From JAHZKN01 sp965250205 (GTDB taxonomy: Bacteria; Pseudomonadota; Alphaproteobacteria; Rhizobiales; Hyphomicrobiaceae), in NCBI GenBank assembly GCA_965250205.1, contig CBDFNK010000014.1, positions 62,001 to 126,000 of the forward strand: a stretch of DNA of 64,000 nucleotides, read 5' to 3'. The translations under genes and the position numbers were made by a program. Under the pieces are notes generated by a model. The model did no database searches, was not told where the DNA came from, and saw nothing but the letters and a program-made list of their open reading frames with translations. Below, one piece after another: positions 25,325 through 33,076 of the stretch. Each line of letters starts with the position of its first letter. The stretch's first letter is position 1.

Positions 25325-25607
25325 CCCAACAAACCCAGCGATAGGCGAGATTAACTTGGACTTCGCGCACAAGCTGGCGCTCTGAGCGGATTGCAAACAC
25401 ATAGCCGATGATGAGCATCCGCAGCATCAATTCGGGATCAATCGAAGGACGCCCTATGTTGGAATAATGCGGCTCAAGTGTTGCATGCAGTCACGAAAAA
25501 TGAAGCGCCGACGCAATCCGGCGCAGCAGACGATCACTCGGCACCGCTTCATCAAGATTGAACGCGTAGAACAACTGTTCCTGATCCCGGTTGAGACGCC
25601 CCATCAT
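25325..25607 (-). pseudogene. Truncated transposase N-terminus (IS5/IS1182-superfamily relic)
   Basis: Reading leftwards from 25607: MMGRLNRDQEQLFYAFNLDE, then VPSDRLLRRIASALHFS and an in-frame stop. It continues with HATLEPHYSNIGRPSIDPEL, MLRMLIIGYVFAIRSERQL and REVQVNLAYRW, after which similarity ends. This is the DUF772-type N-terminus of a transposase unrelated to the 13.4-kb element at sequence level. Only the first roughly 90 codons remain and no terminal repeat is visible. Confidence 0.75.
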
Positions 25608-25792
25608 CACACCGCCCCCTCGCTGCTGTTGGCATAATCACAACGAAATCACGCTTCGGCCAACAAACTAAACGGGCGTTTTACAACACTATTGGGCAGG
25701 AGTGGACCTACAATTAAATTCCGACACGAGACCTCTTATCTGCTATTGCTGCACGGCAGCGAACTTTTTCGCGTAGCAGCGAAGGAGCGTGA

Positions 25793-26803
25793 ATGGATAG
25801 CCAAGAGGATCTCATAGGGCGCCGTGGTAGAGAAAAGTTGGCTAGCAACACCATCAGTAATTCGGAACATCGCATTGAAGAAGCAGACCTCAGTTCATTG
25901 GTCGAGATTCAAGACTTCGGGACCAATCCTGGCCACCTGCGCATGCTGCTGCGCGTCCCCACATCCTTTCATGCTCAGCCCGCGCTGATTGTCTGTCTAC
26001 ACGGCTGCGGTCAAACCGCATCAGCCTTTGACACAGGCGGTGGCTGGTCCGTTCTTGCAGAACAGTATGGCTTTCTTGCCTTGTTTCCTGAGCAGCAGTT
26101 GAACAACAATTCCGGTCGGTGCTTCAATTGGTTTCACCCCGAAGACACGCAACACGATGGTGGGGAAACTCTTTCGATCCGGCAGATGGTCGACTATGCC
26201 ATTAGCTCTTACGACATCGATCCCGCACGCATTTTCATCACGGGATTGTCTGCAGGTGGTGCAATGACCTCAAGTCTTCTTGCCTCATTTCCCGAACTAT
26301 TCAATGCCGGTGCAATAGTGGCTGGCTTGCCCCATGGCTCCGCAATAAATTTCAGCGAGGCGATCAAGGCCATGTCAACAGGCCGGGAGCGAACAGCTGA
26401 ACAGTGGGGTGAGATCATAAGGTTGTCCTCAACAAACGCGGGCCCTTGGCCTCGTATATCCATCTGGCATGGCGGTCTCGACAGTACAGTTCATCCTGCC
26501 AATGCCAACGCCATCATTTCTCAGTGGCTCAACTTGCACGATTTAAAAATGCAACCGTGTCGCGACGAGGTTGTCGGCAATCATCGCGTTCAAGTCTGGA
26601 ACGACAGTTCAGGTCGTGACATGGTCGAGTCGCATACTATCGCGGGTATGGGCCATGGAGTGCCCCTAGCGGTGACTGGGCAAAGTGATTACGGAATCGC
26701 CGGACCGTTCCATCTAGATGTGGGCGTTTCTTCGTCGCTAAGGATCTTGGGATTCTTCGGGCTTACAGATCAGCCGCAGGGTACTTGCAAAAAATCGAGC
26801 TAG
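25793..26803 (+). CDS. PHB depolymerase-family esterase (LpqC-like)
   Basis: A 336-residue alpha/beta hydrolase. It has an oxyanion region (LIVCLHGCGQTASAFDTGGG), the nucleophile elbow GLSAGGAMT with catalytic Ser, a probable Asp in IWHGGLDSTVHPAN and a His in AGMGHGVPLA. The family includes secreted PHB depolymerases and feruloyl/acetyl esterases; no clear signal peptide is present, so it may be cytoplasmic or exported by another route. An 'in front of stop' repeat copy begins at its TAG codon. The start at 25793 has GAAGGAG upstream. Confidence 0.85.
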   Translation: MDSQEDLIGRRGREKLASNTISNSEHRIEEADLSSLVEIQDFGTNPGHLRMLLRVPTSFHAQPALIVCLHGCGQTASAFDTGGGWSVLAEQYGFLALFPEQQLNNNSGRCFNWFHPEDTQHDGGETLSIRQMVDYAISSYDIDPARIFITGLSAGGAMTSSLLASFPELFNAGAIVAGLPHGSAINFSEAIKAMSTGRERTAEQWGEIIRLSSTNAGPWPRISIWHGGLDSTVHPANANAIISQWLNLHDLKMQPCRDEVVGNHRVQVWNDSSGRDMVESHTIAGMGHGVPLAVTGQSDYGIAGPFHLDVGVSSSLRILGFFGLTDQPQGTCKKSS

Positions 26804-26949
26804 ATCAACCTGCAAAAAGTTGGGTTCGACTTTGAGCAGATAAGTTGATCGCCAGTCTTGCCATAGAGTCATGGAATAGAGCCTCGAGCAAATAGCGTCG
26901 CTGGTACGAGAAAAGGCTCGAGGCTCTAGATCAACCTGCGAAAAGTTGG
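26801..26949 (+). repeat. Dispersed two-hairpin repeat, copy 3, with a partial fourth module
   Basis: Module A (26803-26850) begins on the stop codon of the esterase gene. Module B (26877-26929) is bounded by a perfect 13-bp inverted pair, TAGAGCCTCGAGC and GCTCGAGGCTCTA. A second, truncated module A start follows (GATCAACCTGCGAAAAGTTG, 26929-26948). It matches the copies at 3907 and 5915. Confidence 0.8.
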
Positions 26950-27268
26950 CTCTGGCCGACCGTATTTTCTTCTCATCGCTATTAAATTTTGGAACTGCAT
27001 CATAAAGCGTACACATTGAACTCCGCTGCGACTGGGAAGTCGGCAAAGAACGCTACTTAGTCCCTGAAGAGCAAAACGTCATAGGTTCAACTCTGGAGGA
27101 AGATCAAGGCGACTTTGCAGGCGATTAGGGACAATTGTGTCTTATCGCTCGGAGAGTTTCCACCCGTGGTTCTGATTTAGCTGGCATTCAATCTCTGAGA
27201 GTGCTAGAAACTAACAGTCGCTTCTTGGCACCTCAACTCAACTGTAAAACAGAGAATTGAGGTTTCGT
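26950..27268. other. Intergenic stretch, nothing recognised
   Basis: About 320 bases between the repeat and the next small gene. No frame with a ribosome site, no inverted repeat and no transposase similarity was found. It may be decayed mobile DNA, given its neighbours. Confidence 0.4.
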
Positions 27269-27508
27269 ATGAACGAGCGGTTCACTCACGATACAGTGAC
27301 GTTTGCACCTCCGTTTCCGCTCCACCGCGTAGATGGCACGTTTCCACGTGGCCGCTATTCAATCGAGGCAACAGAGGGGCGGCTGGACGGTCTTTCTTCT
27401 GTGGCATACAGGCGGGTCAGTACGGCCTACGTTGCGTGGCAACGCGTTGATATAGGGCCTGCCAATTTGGCTTCTGCCAAGCAGCGCGGCGCAAATATAA
27501 ATGCGTAG
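27269..27508 (+). CDS. Small conserved hypothetical protein
   Basis: 79 residues from the ATG at 27269. The central pattern PRGRYSIEATEGRLDGLSSV followed by AYRRVSTAYV matches a class of 70-80 residue proteins often found near mobile elements in Hyphomicrobiales (G.Y.VE..EE.LDGLSF.AYRR). Function unknown. It is isolated, within a region rich in transposon remnants, and may be cargo. Confidence 0.6.
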   Translation: MNERFTHDTVTFAPPFPLHRVDGTFPRGRYSIEATEGRLDGLSSVAYRRVSTAYVAWQRVDIGPANLASAKQRGANINA

Positions 27509-27633
27509 ATTAAGCAGATTTGACCGCGGCTGTTTGTTCAAGTTGCAAAACAAGAGAGTGCGCACTGTGACCCCACCGGCGCGCAAAATAGCCTTGTTAC
27601 CCACGATTTTAGATGGAAACGGACGGAGCCAAA

Positions 27634-27777
27634 ATGGCAAAAGGCAACTCAAGATCGAATCGCGAGATCAGGAAGCCGAAAAAGTCTGCAGCAGAGCGGA
27701 GCGCGGCTAAAGTCGAGAACATCGACTCGTCAAAGTTGCTCAAATCGCCAAAATCTCATGGCAAACGCAAGCCGTGA
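27634..27777 (+). CDS. Small basic conserved protein (47 residues)
   Basis: It begins MAKGNSRSNREIRKPKKSAA and ends HGKRKP, with about a third Lys/Arg. Short proteins starting MAKGQ.RSN.E.KKPKK are widespread in proteobacteria as conserved hypotheticals, so this is a real gene despite its size. A GGACGGAGCC stretch lies just upstream. Its charge suggests nucleic-acid or ribosome association (inference). It ends 44 bases before the FYDLN gene. Confidence 0.75.
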   Translation: MAKGNSRSNREIRKPKKSAAERSAAKVENIDSSKLLKSPKSHGKRKP

Positions 27778-27821
27778 GCCTATGGGCGCATGGAACACCT
27801 ACTATCAAATTAAGGAAGCCA

Positions 27822-28211
27822 ATGGAAAGCATTGAAACCAAATCGTCTGGCAGACTTGCCTCGCGAGGCACAAAAAGAACGTGCCTCGAAGATGACTGCG
27901 GAGAACGCTTTTATGATCTAAACAAAGATCCCATAGCTTGTCCCTATTGTAATGCCGTCTTCGTGCCCAAACCCGAGGTAATTTTCAATCCTAAGGAATA
28001 CAGGAAAAGGCCGGTCTACAAACTTGAAAGACCAGCGCCGGTTGTCGACAAAACAGAAACATCGAATAATAACAGCACCCAAACTGCTGTTGCTGATGAT
28101 ATTGAGGAACAAGTGGTAGATTCGGCTGATGCAGCCTTACTCCTTGATAACGACGATGCCGTTGAAAAGGAGACTGCAAGCGAAAAGAAGGCAACGTCCG
28201 ACGAACCATAA
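27822..28211 (+). CDS. FYDLN-acid domain protein (TIGR02300-type)
   Basis: A 129-residue protein. The N-terminal half has the family signature RGTKRTC..DDCGERFYDLN, then KDPIACPYCNAVFVP with two CxxC-like cysteine pairs that should bind zinc. The C-terminal half is acidic and low-complexity (ADDIEEQVVDSADAALLLDN), as in the family. It is conserved across alphaproteobacteria with unknown function. The ATG at 27822 follows an AAGGAAG site. Its stop lies eight bases from the end of IS630 copy 2. Confidence 0.9.
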   Translation: MESIETKSSGRLASRGTKRTCLEDDCGERFYDLNKDPIACPYCNAVFVPKPEVIFNPKEYRKRPVYKLERPAPVVDKTETSNNNSTQTAVADDIEEQVVDSADAALLLDNDDAVEKETASEKKATSDEP

Positions 28212-28854
28212 TCTGATCTAAAGCATCGCGCCTTTTAGTTATGCACATAGCCTGCGTGTTTAAAGAAGTTCCAGCATTCTCGCGGGGGGAACAATTTGCA
28301 GATGTCGCCGACGGCATGCCAAAGGTCCTGCTATGTTCGCGCTGCTGCTTTTCTTCAAGATAGCTTTGAGTTTAGTAAACGCCATTTCGATGGGGTTGAG
28401 ATCGGGAGCGTAAGGCGGCAGGAACAAGAACCAGGCACCGCGTTTGGCAAGTGCGGCTTTGGCGTTGGCAGAGTCGTGCACCTTGAGATTGTCGAGAATG
28501 ACGACATCGCCGCGTGCCAGCGTCGGAGCGAGTTGCGTTTCGATATAGAGATCAAAGGCACTGCGGTGCATCGCACCTGGAATGATCCATGGTGCCGTCA
28601 AGCCCGAACACCTCAGACCGGCAATGAACATCTGGTTGGTCCAAACCCCCGTGCGGTACCGCACCCGGCAGCCGCTCACCTTTCAGCGCACGCCCTTGCA
28701 GCCGGGTAAACGTTGTGTTGGTCGAGGTTTCGTCAATGAACACCAGCCGGTGCGCCATCTGGCGCATGATCGGCTGACGAGCGTTAATCCAACCACGCCG
28801 TTTTCTGGAGACGTCGCTGCGTTGGCGTTCTGAGGCCAACAGCGTTTTTTTTTA

Positions 28855-29437
28855 GGGGCTGACGTAGCTAAGACCTGATATGGGGTCTAAAAAAGCTATC
28901 ATGTATGCACGCAAAAGCAGGCTGACAGCGCGCCAGCAAAGCCGGTTGATTGAGCACTTTATTGCCGGCACCACGGCGCGCGATGAATTGTCCGGTGAGA
29001 TTGAGGCTGATGAAAGTTATTTCGGCGGCAGACGAAAAGGAAAGCGTGGTGGCAAGGTTTATACGGCGATCATTCCGAACGCCAAAACAGAGACACTGCT
29101 ACCGATCATTGCGGAAAATGTCCGGCCGGACAGCATTGTCTACACGGACACGTTTAAGGCCTACAATGTGCTTGATGTATCCGCCTTTCATCACATGCGG
29201 ATCAATCATTCGGAGTTGTTCGCCGACAGACAAAATCACATCAACGGGATTGAGAACTTTTGGAACCAAGCCAAGCGGCCTATGCGCAAATTTAATGGTA
29301 TCAAACAGGAGAACTTTTACTGGTTATTGAAGGCGTGCGAATGGCGCTTCAATGGAGGCAACCCCAATCAGCTGCGAAACCAGTTGAAACATTGGCATAA
29401 ACACGCAAACCACTAACCCTTAGCTACTTCCAGCCCC
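28855..29437 (+). mobile_element. IS1595-family (ISXO2-like) element, internally shortened
   Basis: 583 bp with imperfect terminal inverted repeats (GGGGCTGACGTAGCTAA on the left; GGGGCTGGAAGTAGCTAAG on the opposite strand at the right). It sits in the poly-T tract of IS630 copy 2. The flanking octamers are not a clear duplication. The transposase inside has lost two segments, which explains the short length. Confidence 0.85.
28901..29416 (+). pseudogene. IS1595-type transposase with two internal deletions
   Basis: A 171-residue open frame starting MYARKSRLTARQQSRLIEHF. Compared with family members it jumps from AGTTARD straight to ELSGEIEADESYFGG, losing about 30 residues of the helix-turn-helix region, and from RRKGKRG to GKVYTAIIPN, losing the usual linker and GLLKRG strand. 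Catalytic residues are still present (EADESYFGG, VYTDTFKAYN, HINGIENFWNQ). Both deletions keep the frame, so a protein could be made, but activity is doubtful. Confidence 0.8.
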
Positions 29438-29865
29438 TAGATTTATAACTAAAACCAGCGCGACATAAAAAACGAGACAGCCTTGACGCTTCAGCTTTCA
29501 CACCATGGACAGCCAACAATTTGGCGGCCAGTTCCGGCATTGTGATGTCGGGTTTTGCTTCGACTTGTTTGATCAGAAAGTCTCGATACGCGGCCAGTTT
29601 GCCAGTTCCAGGCGGCCGGCCCATCCGCGATGGTTCAATTAGCCCGTCTGAGTGTGCCGCGCCATGAGCTTGATCGAAAAGCTGGCGCTGACATCAAGTT
29701 TGCTTGCTGCTGCCCGGCACGACTCCCCGCGTTCAATGCGCTCAATCACACGTTTATGAAGGTCTTCAGAATAAGGTTTGGCCATGATCCACCTCCTAAA
29801 ACAGGTGAATCATATTCGAGCGGACTTGGGTGTCCGATGAGTCCAAATAATGCGCGAGCGCGCTA

Positions 29866-30290
29866 GGCTGTGCTTGGCGTAAATTCGCGCAAACCGCCAT
29901 TGCATTTGGTAAGACCACTTTTTTCGCAGCCTCTCCTCAGTTGCTGCAATAATGGATCACAGATCGTTGCGATCTGTGATCCTTTTTTATGTTTGCTCGA
30001 AACGAGTAGTGCCTGCTTCGGTTTCAGTGGGGATGGTGACCGTCAAGAGACCGGTTGTTTGTTTGATTAGAGCCGACTCTTCTTTAGCGTTTTAAAGTGT
30101 CGAACTCAGAAACCGTCTTTCATACACCTAAGTTTTTGTTGGTTTTCGTGGCGTGCCTAGGTCCGCACCGCGCATTGGCTCAAAACGAGCATCGGGCTGA
30201 CCCCTCCCATGGCTGTGGAAGTTCACTTTCCAAGTTGCGCAAAGGCTGTTCAGCGTGCTGCCAGCTGCACGTCAATTTCTGAATCTAGGT
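29866..30290. other. Intergenic region between IS630 copy 2 and the hup promoter
   Basis: Apart from the terminator at 29954-29988, no gene is supported. A 61-codon frame at 30097-30282 has a hydrophobic start but no convincing ribosome site or homologue pattern. In comparable bacteria the hydrogenase structural genes hupSLC would occupy this place; no trace of their cysteine motifs is seen. Confidence 0.55.
29954..29988 (+). terminator. Rho-independent terminator
   Basis: GGATCACAGATC (29954-29965), a five-base loop GTTGC, GATCTGTGATCC (29971-29982) and six T residues. It is a perfect 12-bp stem, oriented on the plus strand. No plus-strand gene directly precedes it, so its gene may have been removed or displaced by the IS630 insertion. 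It insulates the hup promoter from upstream transcription. Confidence 0.88.
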
Positions 30291-30293
30291 CGA

Positions 30294-30311
30294 ATTTTGA
30301 CTGGTCAAAAT
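30294..30311. promoter_or_regulatory. Perfect 18-bp palindrome, candidate activator site upstream of hup
   Basis: ATTTTGACTGGTCAAAAT is a perfect inverted repeat 137 bp upstream of the sigma-54 promoter, the usual distance for an enhancer bound by an NtrC-type activator. HupR/HoxA is encoded in the operon. A related half-site pair TTGAC-N7-GTCAA lies at 30341-30357 and CGACAAGTTGTCG at 30407-30419. Binding is inferred. Confidence 0.55.
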
Positions 30312-30340
30312 GCACAAAACTGGAATATAGCCTTCCAATA

Positions 30341-30357
30341 TTGACTAAAACCGTCAA
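30341..30357. promoter_or_regulatory. TTGAC-N7-GTCAA inverted repeat, candidate activator site
   Basis: The same half-sites as the 30294-30311 palindrome with wider spacing, 74 bp before the sigma-54 promoter. The shared half-site supports a common binding protein, most simply HupR. HupR sites in Rhodobacter are described as TTG-N5-CAA; the spacing here is not identical. Confidence 0.45.
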
Positions 30358-30406
30358 TTATCATTGCAGTATAACAGCTCTGAATACCAAATTTTGGCCT
30401 GAATGT

Positions 30407-30419
30407 CGACAAGTTGTCG
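30407..30419. promoter_or_regulatory. CGACAAGTTGTCG palindrome near the sigma-54 promoter
   Basis: A perfect 13-base inverted repeat that ends 11 bases before the -24 element. It could bind an additional regulator or a repressor; its half-sites differ from those of the two upstream repeats. Confidence 0.35.
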
Positions 30420-30430
30420 CGTTCCAGGAG

Positions 30431-30447
30431 TTGGCACAAGAGTTGCT
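30431..30447 (+). promoter_or_regulatory. Sigma-54 (RpoN) -24/-12 promoter of the hup operon
   Basis: TTGGCACAAGAGTTGCT matches the consensus TTGGCAC-N4/5-TTGCW, with GG at 30433-30434 and GC at 30445-30446 in the obligatory spacing. Transcription would begin near 30458, about 35 bases before hupD. Sigma-54 promoters need an AAA+ activator; the GAFTGA-bearing HupR encoded downstream is the obvious one. Confidence 0.88.
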
Positions 30448-30494
30448 TAACAAAATCTTAATAAAAAGAGTAAATCTGTTGGGAGGGCGTCAGG

Positions 30495-31187
30495 TTGGAA
30501 ACGGATCCAAAGGTGTTGGTCCTTGGTATCGGCAACCTGCTTTGGGCAGATGAGGGCTTTGGTGTCCGTGCGGTGGAGGACTTTCATCGCCACTACGATG
30601 TGCCAGCCAATGTCAAAACAATGGATGGCGGTACACAGGGCATCTATTTGGTCCAACACGTTCGCGAAGCCGATATTCTTATTGTCTTCGATGCTGTCGA
30701 CTACAGCCTACCACCTGGCACAATGAAATGCGTCGAAGACCGCGACGTTCCCAAATTTCTAGGCGTGAAAAAGATCAGCCTGCATCAGACGGGCTTCCAA
30801 GAAGTTCTGGCGATGGCCGACATGCTGGGTGATTACCCAAAGCATATCCTGCTAATTGGCGTGCAGCCGGTTGAGCTTGATGACTTTGGTGGCAGTCTAC
30901 GGGATGAGGTCAAGGCACAGATTGCCCCTGCGATTGATGTTGCGCTGGGCTATTTGGAAAAATTCAATATTACAGCAACAAAGCGTGCCGCTCCACTCAG
31001 CGAAACGGACACGATTGCCTGCACAGTGATGCGGCTTCAAGCCTATGAAAACAATCGCCCGACAGTCGATGATGCGTGCCGCGCCGGTGATATGCGGGTC
31101 ATTGGTGATGAGAGTTGGATTGGCCCTAAGGACTACGATCAAGAAATCGATCAAATTCTCTCTCAAGATCATGAGGATAGGCGTTAA
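30495..31187 (+). CDS. hupD: [NiFe] hydrogenase maturation endopeptidase
   Basis: HupD clips the C-terminal extension of the hydrogenase large subunit once nickel is inserted. The 230-residue protein has the family start VLVLGIGNLLWADEGFGVRA with the nickel-binding Glu, the Asp in VFDAVDYSLPPG and the His in SLHQTGFQEVLA. A C-terminal tail of about 40 residues beyond the usual length is present. The start is TTG at 30495, set by the GGGAGG site 8-14 bases upstream; no ATG or GTG gives the full family N-terminus. It is the first gene behind the sigma-54 promoter. Its substrate gene is not in the window. Confidence 0.93.
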   Translation: METDPKVLVLGIGNLLWADEGFGVRAVEDFHRHYDVPANVKTMDGGTQGIYLVQHVREADILIVFDAVDYSLPPGTMKCVEDRDVPKFLGVKKISLHQTGFQEVLAMADMLGDYPKHILLIGVQPVELDDFGGSLRDEVKAQIAPAIDVALGYLEKFNITATKRAAPLSETDTIACTVMRLQAYENNRPTVDDACRAGDMRVIGDESWIGPKDYDQEIDQILSQDHEDRR

Positions 31188-31519
31188 TGTGTGTCGGCGT
31201 GCCTATGAAGGTCATTAAAGCTGGGTTCGGCTTTGCATTGTGCGAGGGCATGGGCGCACGCCGTGAGATTGATACCAGACTGGTCGGAGATCAGCCTGAA
31301 GGCACGTGGTTGATGACATTTCTGGATTCAGCACGGGAGGTGCTGAGTGAAGATGAAGCGCAAAAAATATCTGATGCATTGCACGCCGTAAGCCTCACGT
31401 TTTCCGGCGTAACAGATATCGACCATCTGTTTGCAGACCTGATCGACCGCGAGCCAACGTTGCCTGAACATTTGCGCGACCAAACCAGCAAAGCTGAAGA
31501 AAAAGAGGGGAGTTCTTAG
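31187..31519 (+). CDS. hupF: Hydrogenase assembly chaperone HupF (HypC family)
   Basis: A 110-residue HypC paralogue starting MCVGVPMKVIKAG, in which Cys2 is the residue that binds the Fe centre or large subunit. Compared with HypC it has the longer acidic C-terminal tail typical of HupF. In Rhizobium, HupF protects the large subunit HupL under oxygen (known for the family). TAATG overlap with hupD shows tight coupling. It implies an oxygen-exposed uptake hydrogenase encoded elsewhere. Confidence 0.9.
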   Translation: MCVGVPMKVIKAGFGFALCEGMGARREIDTRLVGDQPEGTWLMTFLDSAREVLSEDEAQKISDALHAVSLTFSGVTDIDHLFADLIDREPTLPEHLRDQTSKAEEKEGSS

Positions 31520-31945
31520 ATGTTATCGCCACTTCTGGAATCCATCATTGAGAGGGAGAAAATTCCCGTCTTAGATGAACATAATGTTGATGAGTTTTTG
31601 GTTGGTAACAAAGAGGTTGCCTTGTTTTTCTCTGGCGACCATGACCGGCTTGTAGAGGCGGATGATGTCGCTGTCATCCTTCCTGAGCTGATTAAAGCAT
31701 TCAAAGGGCGAATTACGCCTGCGGTTGTTGCTCACGAGAGCCAACGCAAGCTGCAACAGCGTTATTTGTTCAACGCATTTCCAACGATCGTCTTCCTTAG
31801 AGGTGGAGAGTATCTCGGCGTCATCTCCAGGGTCTTGGATTGGGGCGAGTATCTGATTGAGACCAGTCAAATTCTGTCAAATGAGGCAAGCAAACCTCCA
31901 CCATTTAAATTCCCCGAAGGTTGTGAGGCGGCGAACGCAAAGTAA
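31520..31945 (+). CDS. hupG: Hydrogenase accessory protein HupG (HyaE family, thioredoxin-like)
   Basis: A 141-residue HyaE/HupG-type protein with a thioredoxin-like fold but no CxxC: helix VDEFLVGNKEVALFFSGDHD, then FKGRITPAVVAHESQRKLQ and the cis-Pro-like FNAFPTIVFLRGGEYLG. Family members bind the Tat signal of the hydrogenase small subunit as proofreading chaperones. Such a subunit (HupS) is missing here. It starts directly after the hupF stop. Confidence 0.88.
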   Translation: MLSPLLESIIEREKIPVLDEHNVDEFLVGNKEVALFFSGDHDRLVEADDVAVILPELIKAFKGRITPAVVAHESQRKLQQRYLFNAFPTIVFLRGGEYLGVISRVLDWGEYLIETSQILSNEASKPPPFKFPEGCEAANAK

Positions 31946-32003
31946 GTCGGCGTATGGCCTTTTGGGGGTGAGACATCTTTAGCTTTTTAACTGGTAGGAT
32001 CCT

Positions 32004-32852
32004 ATGAGTGATTTCAAGTCATCAATCGTTGGCCTAGGAAGCCAACCTGCAGAACCCGACATTGGCGAATTTGAGTATTTGGAAATGCCCAAGTCGATGG
32101 TGACATTCGCCATGCCGGATGTTCCTGAGCCTGAAGATACGAAAGGTATGGAGGCGGGCAAAGCTGTTTTTGATGAGGTCTTGAAAGCGTTACAGACCTA
32201 CAAGGTTGGTGCACCTGCCGTTGTGTTTGAGTTAGGGTCCCTTGATCCCACTAATCTCGGTTTGATCAATCAGATTGTAGGCGAAGGCGAAGTTGCGATC
32301 ATTTCCGGCTCAAATTTACAGGCTCAAGAATCCGTTCTTGCGGGAGTTTGGCGTGTTCACCATCTCAATGAAACAGGACAGCTGGTCCGAGACACCATCG
32401 AAGTCGGCGATTACCCAAGCTCAATTCGCGCACAAACGTTTGAAACAGCCAGACCACGTGTAACACCGATTGATGAGGTGTTGCCTGAGGGCGTCTTTAA
32501 CGCGCCCCCGGTTCTTGTCGAGATTGATGACAAAGCCAATACCTACAAGGCCGGCACTGAGACCCACGCGATTAATCTTACATTGTTGCCGCAAACCGAA
32601 GCAGACCAGATTTATATTCAAGAAAAACTTGGGAGCGGCGCAACAACAATTCTATCGCGTGGCTATGGCAATTGCCGCATCTCAAGTACCGGCACAAAAA
32701 ACGTCTGGTGGGTCCAATACTATAACTCGCAAGACTCATTAATTCTCAACTCTATTGAGATCGTCGATCTCCCCGAGGTCGCAATTGCGGCGCAGGAAGA
32801 CATTGAGGAAAGCGCTGATCGGCTTCATGATATTCTGGAGGTCTATCGGTGA
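32004..32852 (+). CDS. hupH: Hydrogenase expression/formation protein HupH (HyaF family)
   Basis: 282 residues with the typical HupH pattern: a variable acidic N-terminus, VFELGSLDPTNLGLINQIVG, VLAGVWRVHHLNETGQLVRD and the C-terminal LSRGYGNCRISSTGTKNVWW. It acts with HupG in small-subunit handling; the precise reaction is unknown. The 58-base gap before it is the largest in the operon and could hold a minor processing site. Confidence 0.9.
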   Translation: MSDFKSSIVGLGSQPAEPDIGEFEYLEMPKSMVTFAMPDVPEPEDTKGMEAGKAVFDEVLKALQTYKVGAPAVVFELGSLDPTNLGLINQIVGEGEVAIISGSNLQAQESVLAGVWRVHHLNETGQLVRDTIEVGDYPSSIRAQTFETARPRVTPIDEVLPEGVFNAPPVLVEIDDKANTYKAGTETHAINLTLLPQTEADQIYIQEKLGSGATTILSRGYGNCRISSTGTKNVWWVQYYNSQDSLILNSIEIVDLPEVAIAAQEDIEESADRLHDILEVYR

Positions 32853-33076
32853 GTGAGAATTTTTTTGCCGGGTCGTATGGTGGCGACAACTCCAAGATTT
32901 CAGATGATACCCAACTGGAATGCAAGATTTGTTGGCTCATCTACGACCCTAAAGAGGGTGACGATTACTGGCAGATCCCAGCCGGGACTCCGTTTTCCAA
33001 GCTGCCAGACCATTGGACCTGTCCAAATTGTGATGCAGTAAAATCAGCTTTTATGGTGTTGGCGGAAAGCAAATGA
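32849..33076 (+). CDS. hupI: Rubredoxin HupI
   Basis: A 75-residue rubredoxin with the iron-binding pairs CKICWLIYDP and HWTCPNCDAVK and the spacer PAGTPFSKLPD. Hup-linked rubredoxins supply electrons or protect the large-subunit assembly under oxygen (family knowledge). GTGAG start region: the ORF begins GTG at 32849, overlapping the hupH stop. Confidence 0.93.
   Translation: MSENFFAGSYGGDNSKISDDTQLECKICWLIYDPKEGDDYWQIPAGTPFSKLPDHWTCPNCDAVKSAFMVLAESK

Larger units (their letters stand above)
28260..29785 (-). pseudogene. IS630 transposase remnants (copy 2)
   Basis: The 5' part (start codon 29785, AGGAGGTG site) reads MAKPYSEDLHKRVIERIERG and meets a TAA soon after RHTQTG. The middle segment (AAYRDFLIKQVEAKPDITMP) reads until the IS1595 insertion. 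The remainder continues on the far side (ASERQRSDVSRKRRGWINAR, VFIDETSTNT) and changes frame at a G5 run near 28650 to reach VVILDNLKVHDS and PPYAPDLNPIEMAF. It is inactive because of the stop and the insertion. Confidence 0.85.
28219..29865 (-). mobile_element. IS630-family element, copy 2 (split by IS1595-like element)
   Basis: Reverse orientation, bounded by TA at 28219-28220 and 29864-29865, with the same ends as copy 1 (TAAAGCATCGCGCC and, on the other strand, TAGCGCGCTCGCGCATTATT). It is interrupted at 28855-29437. It shares with copy 3, against copy 1, the variants GTTCCCCCCGCG, GTCGGCGACATC, GTTTACTAAACTC and CGGACACCCAAG. It bounds the hup cluster on its left. Confidence 0.88.

Noticed and set aside
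28847..29445. 8-bp target duplication around the IS1595-type element
   Set aside because: The two flanking octamers (TTTTTTTA and TAGATTTA) differ at three positions.
30097..30282. 61-codon frame with a hydrophobic start upstream of the hup promoter
   Set aside because: No convincing ribosome site, no recognisable conserved pattern, and it sits in a probable regulatory region.
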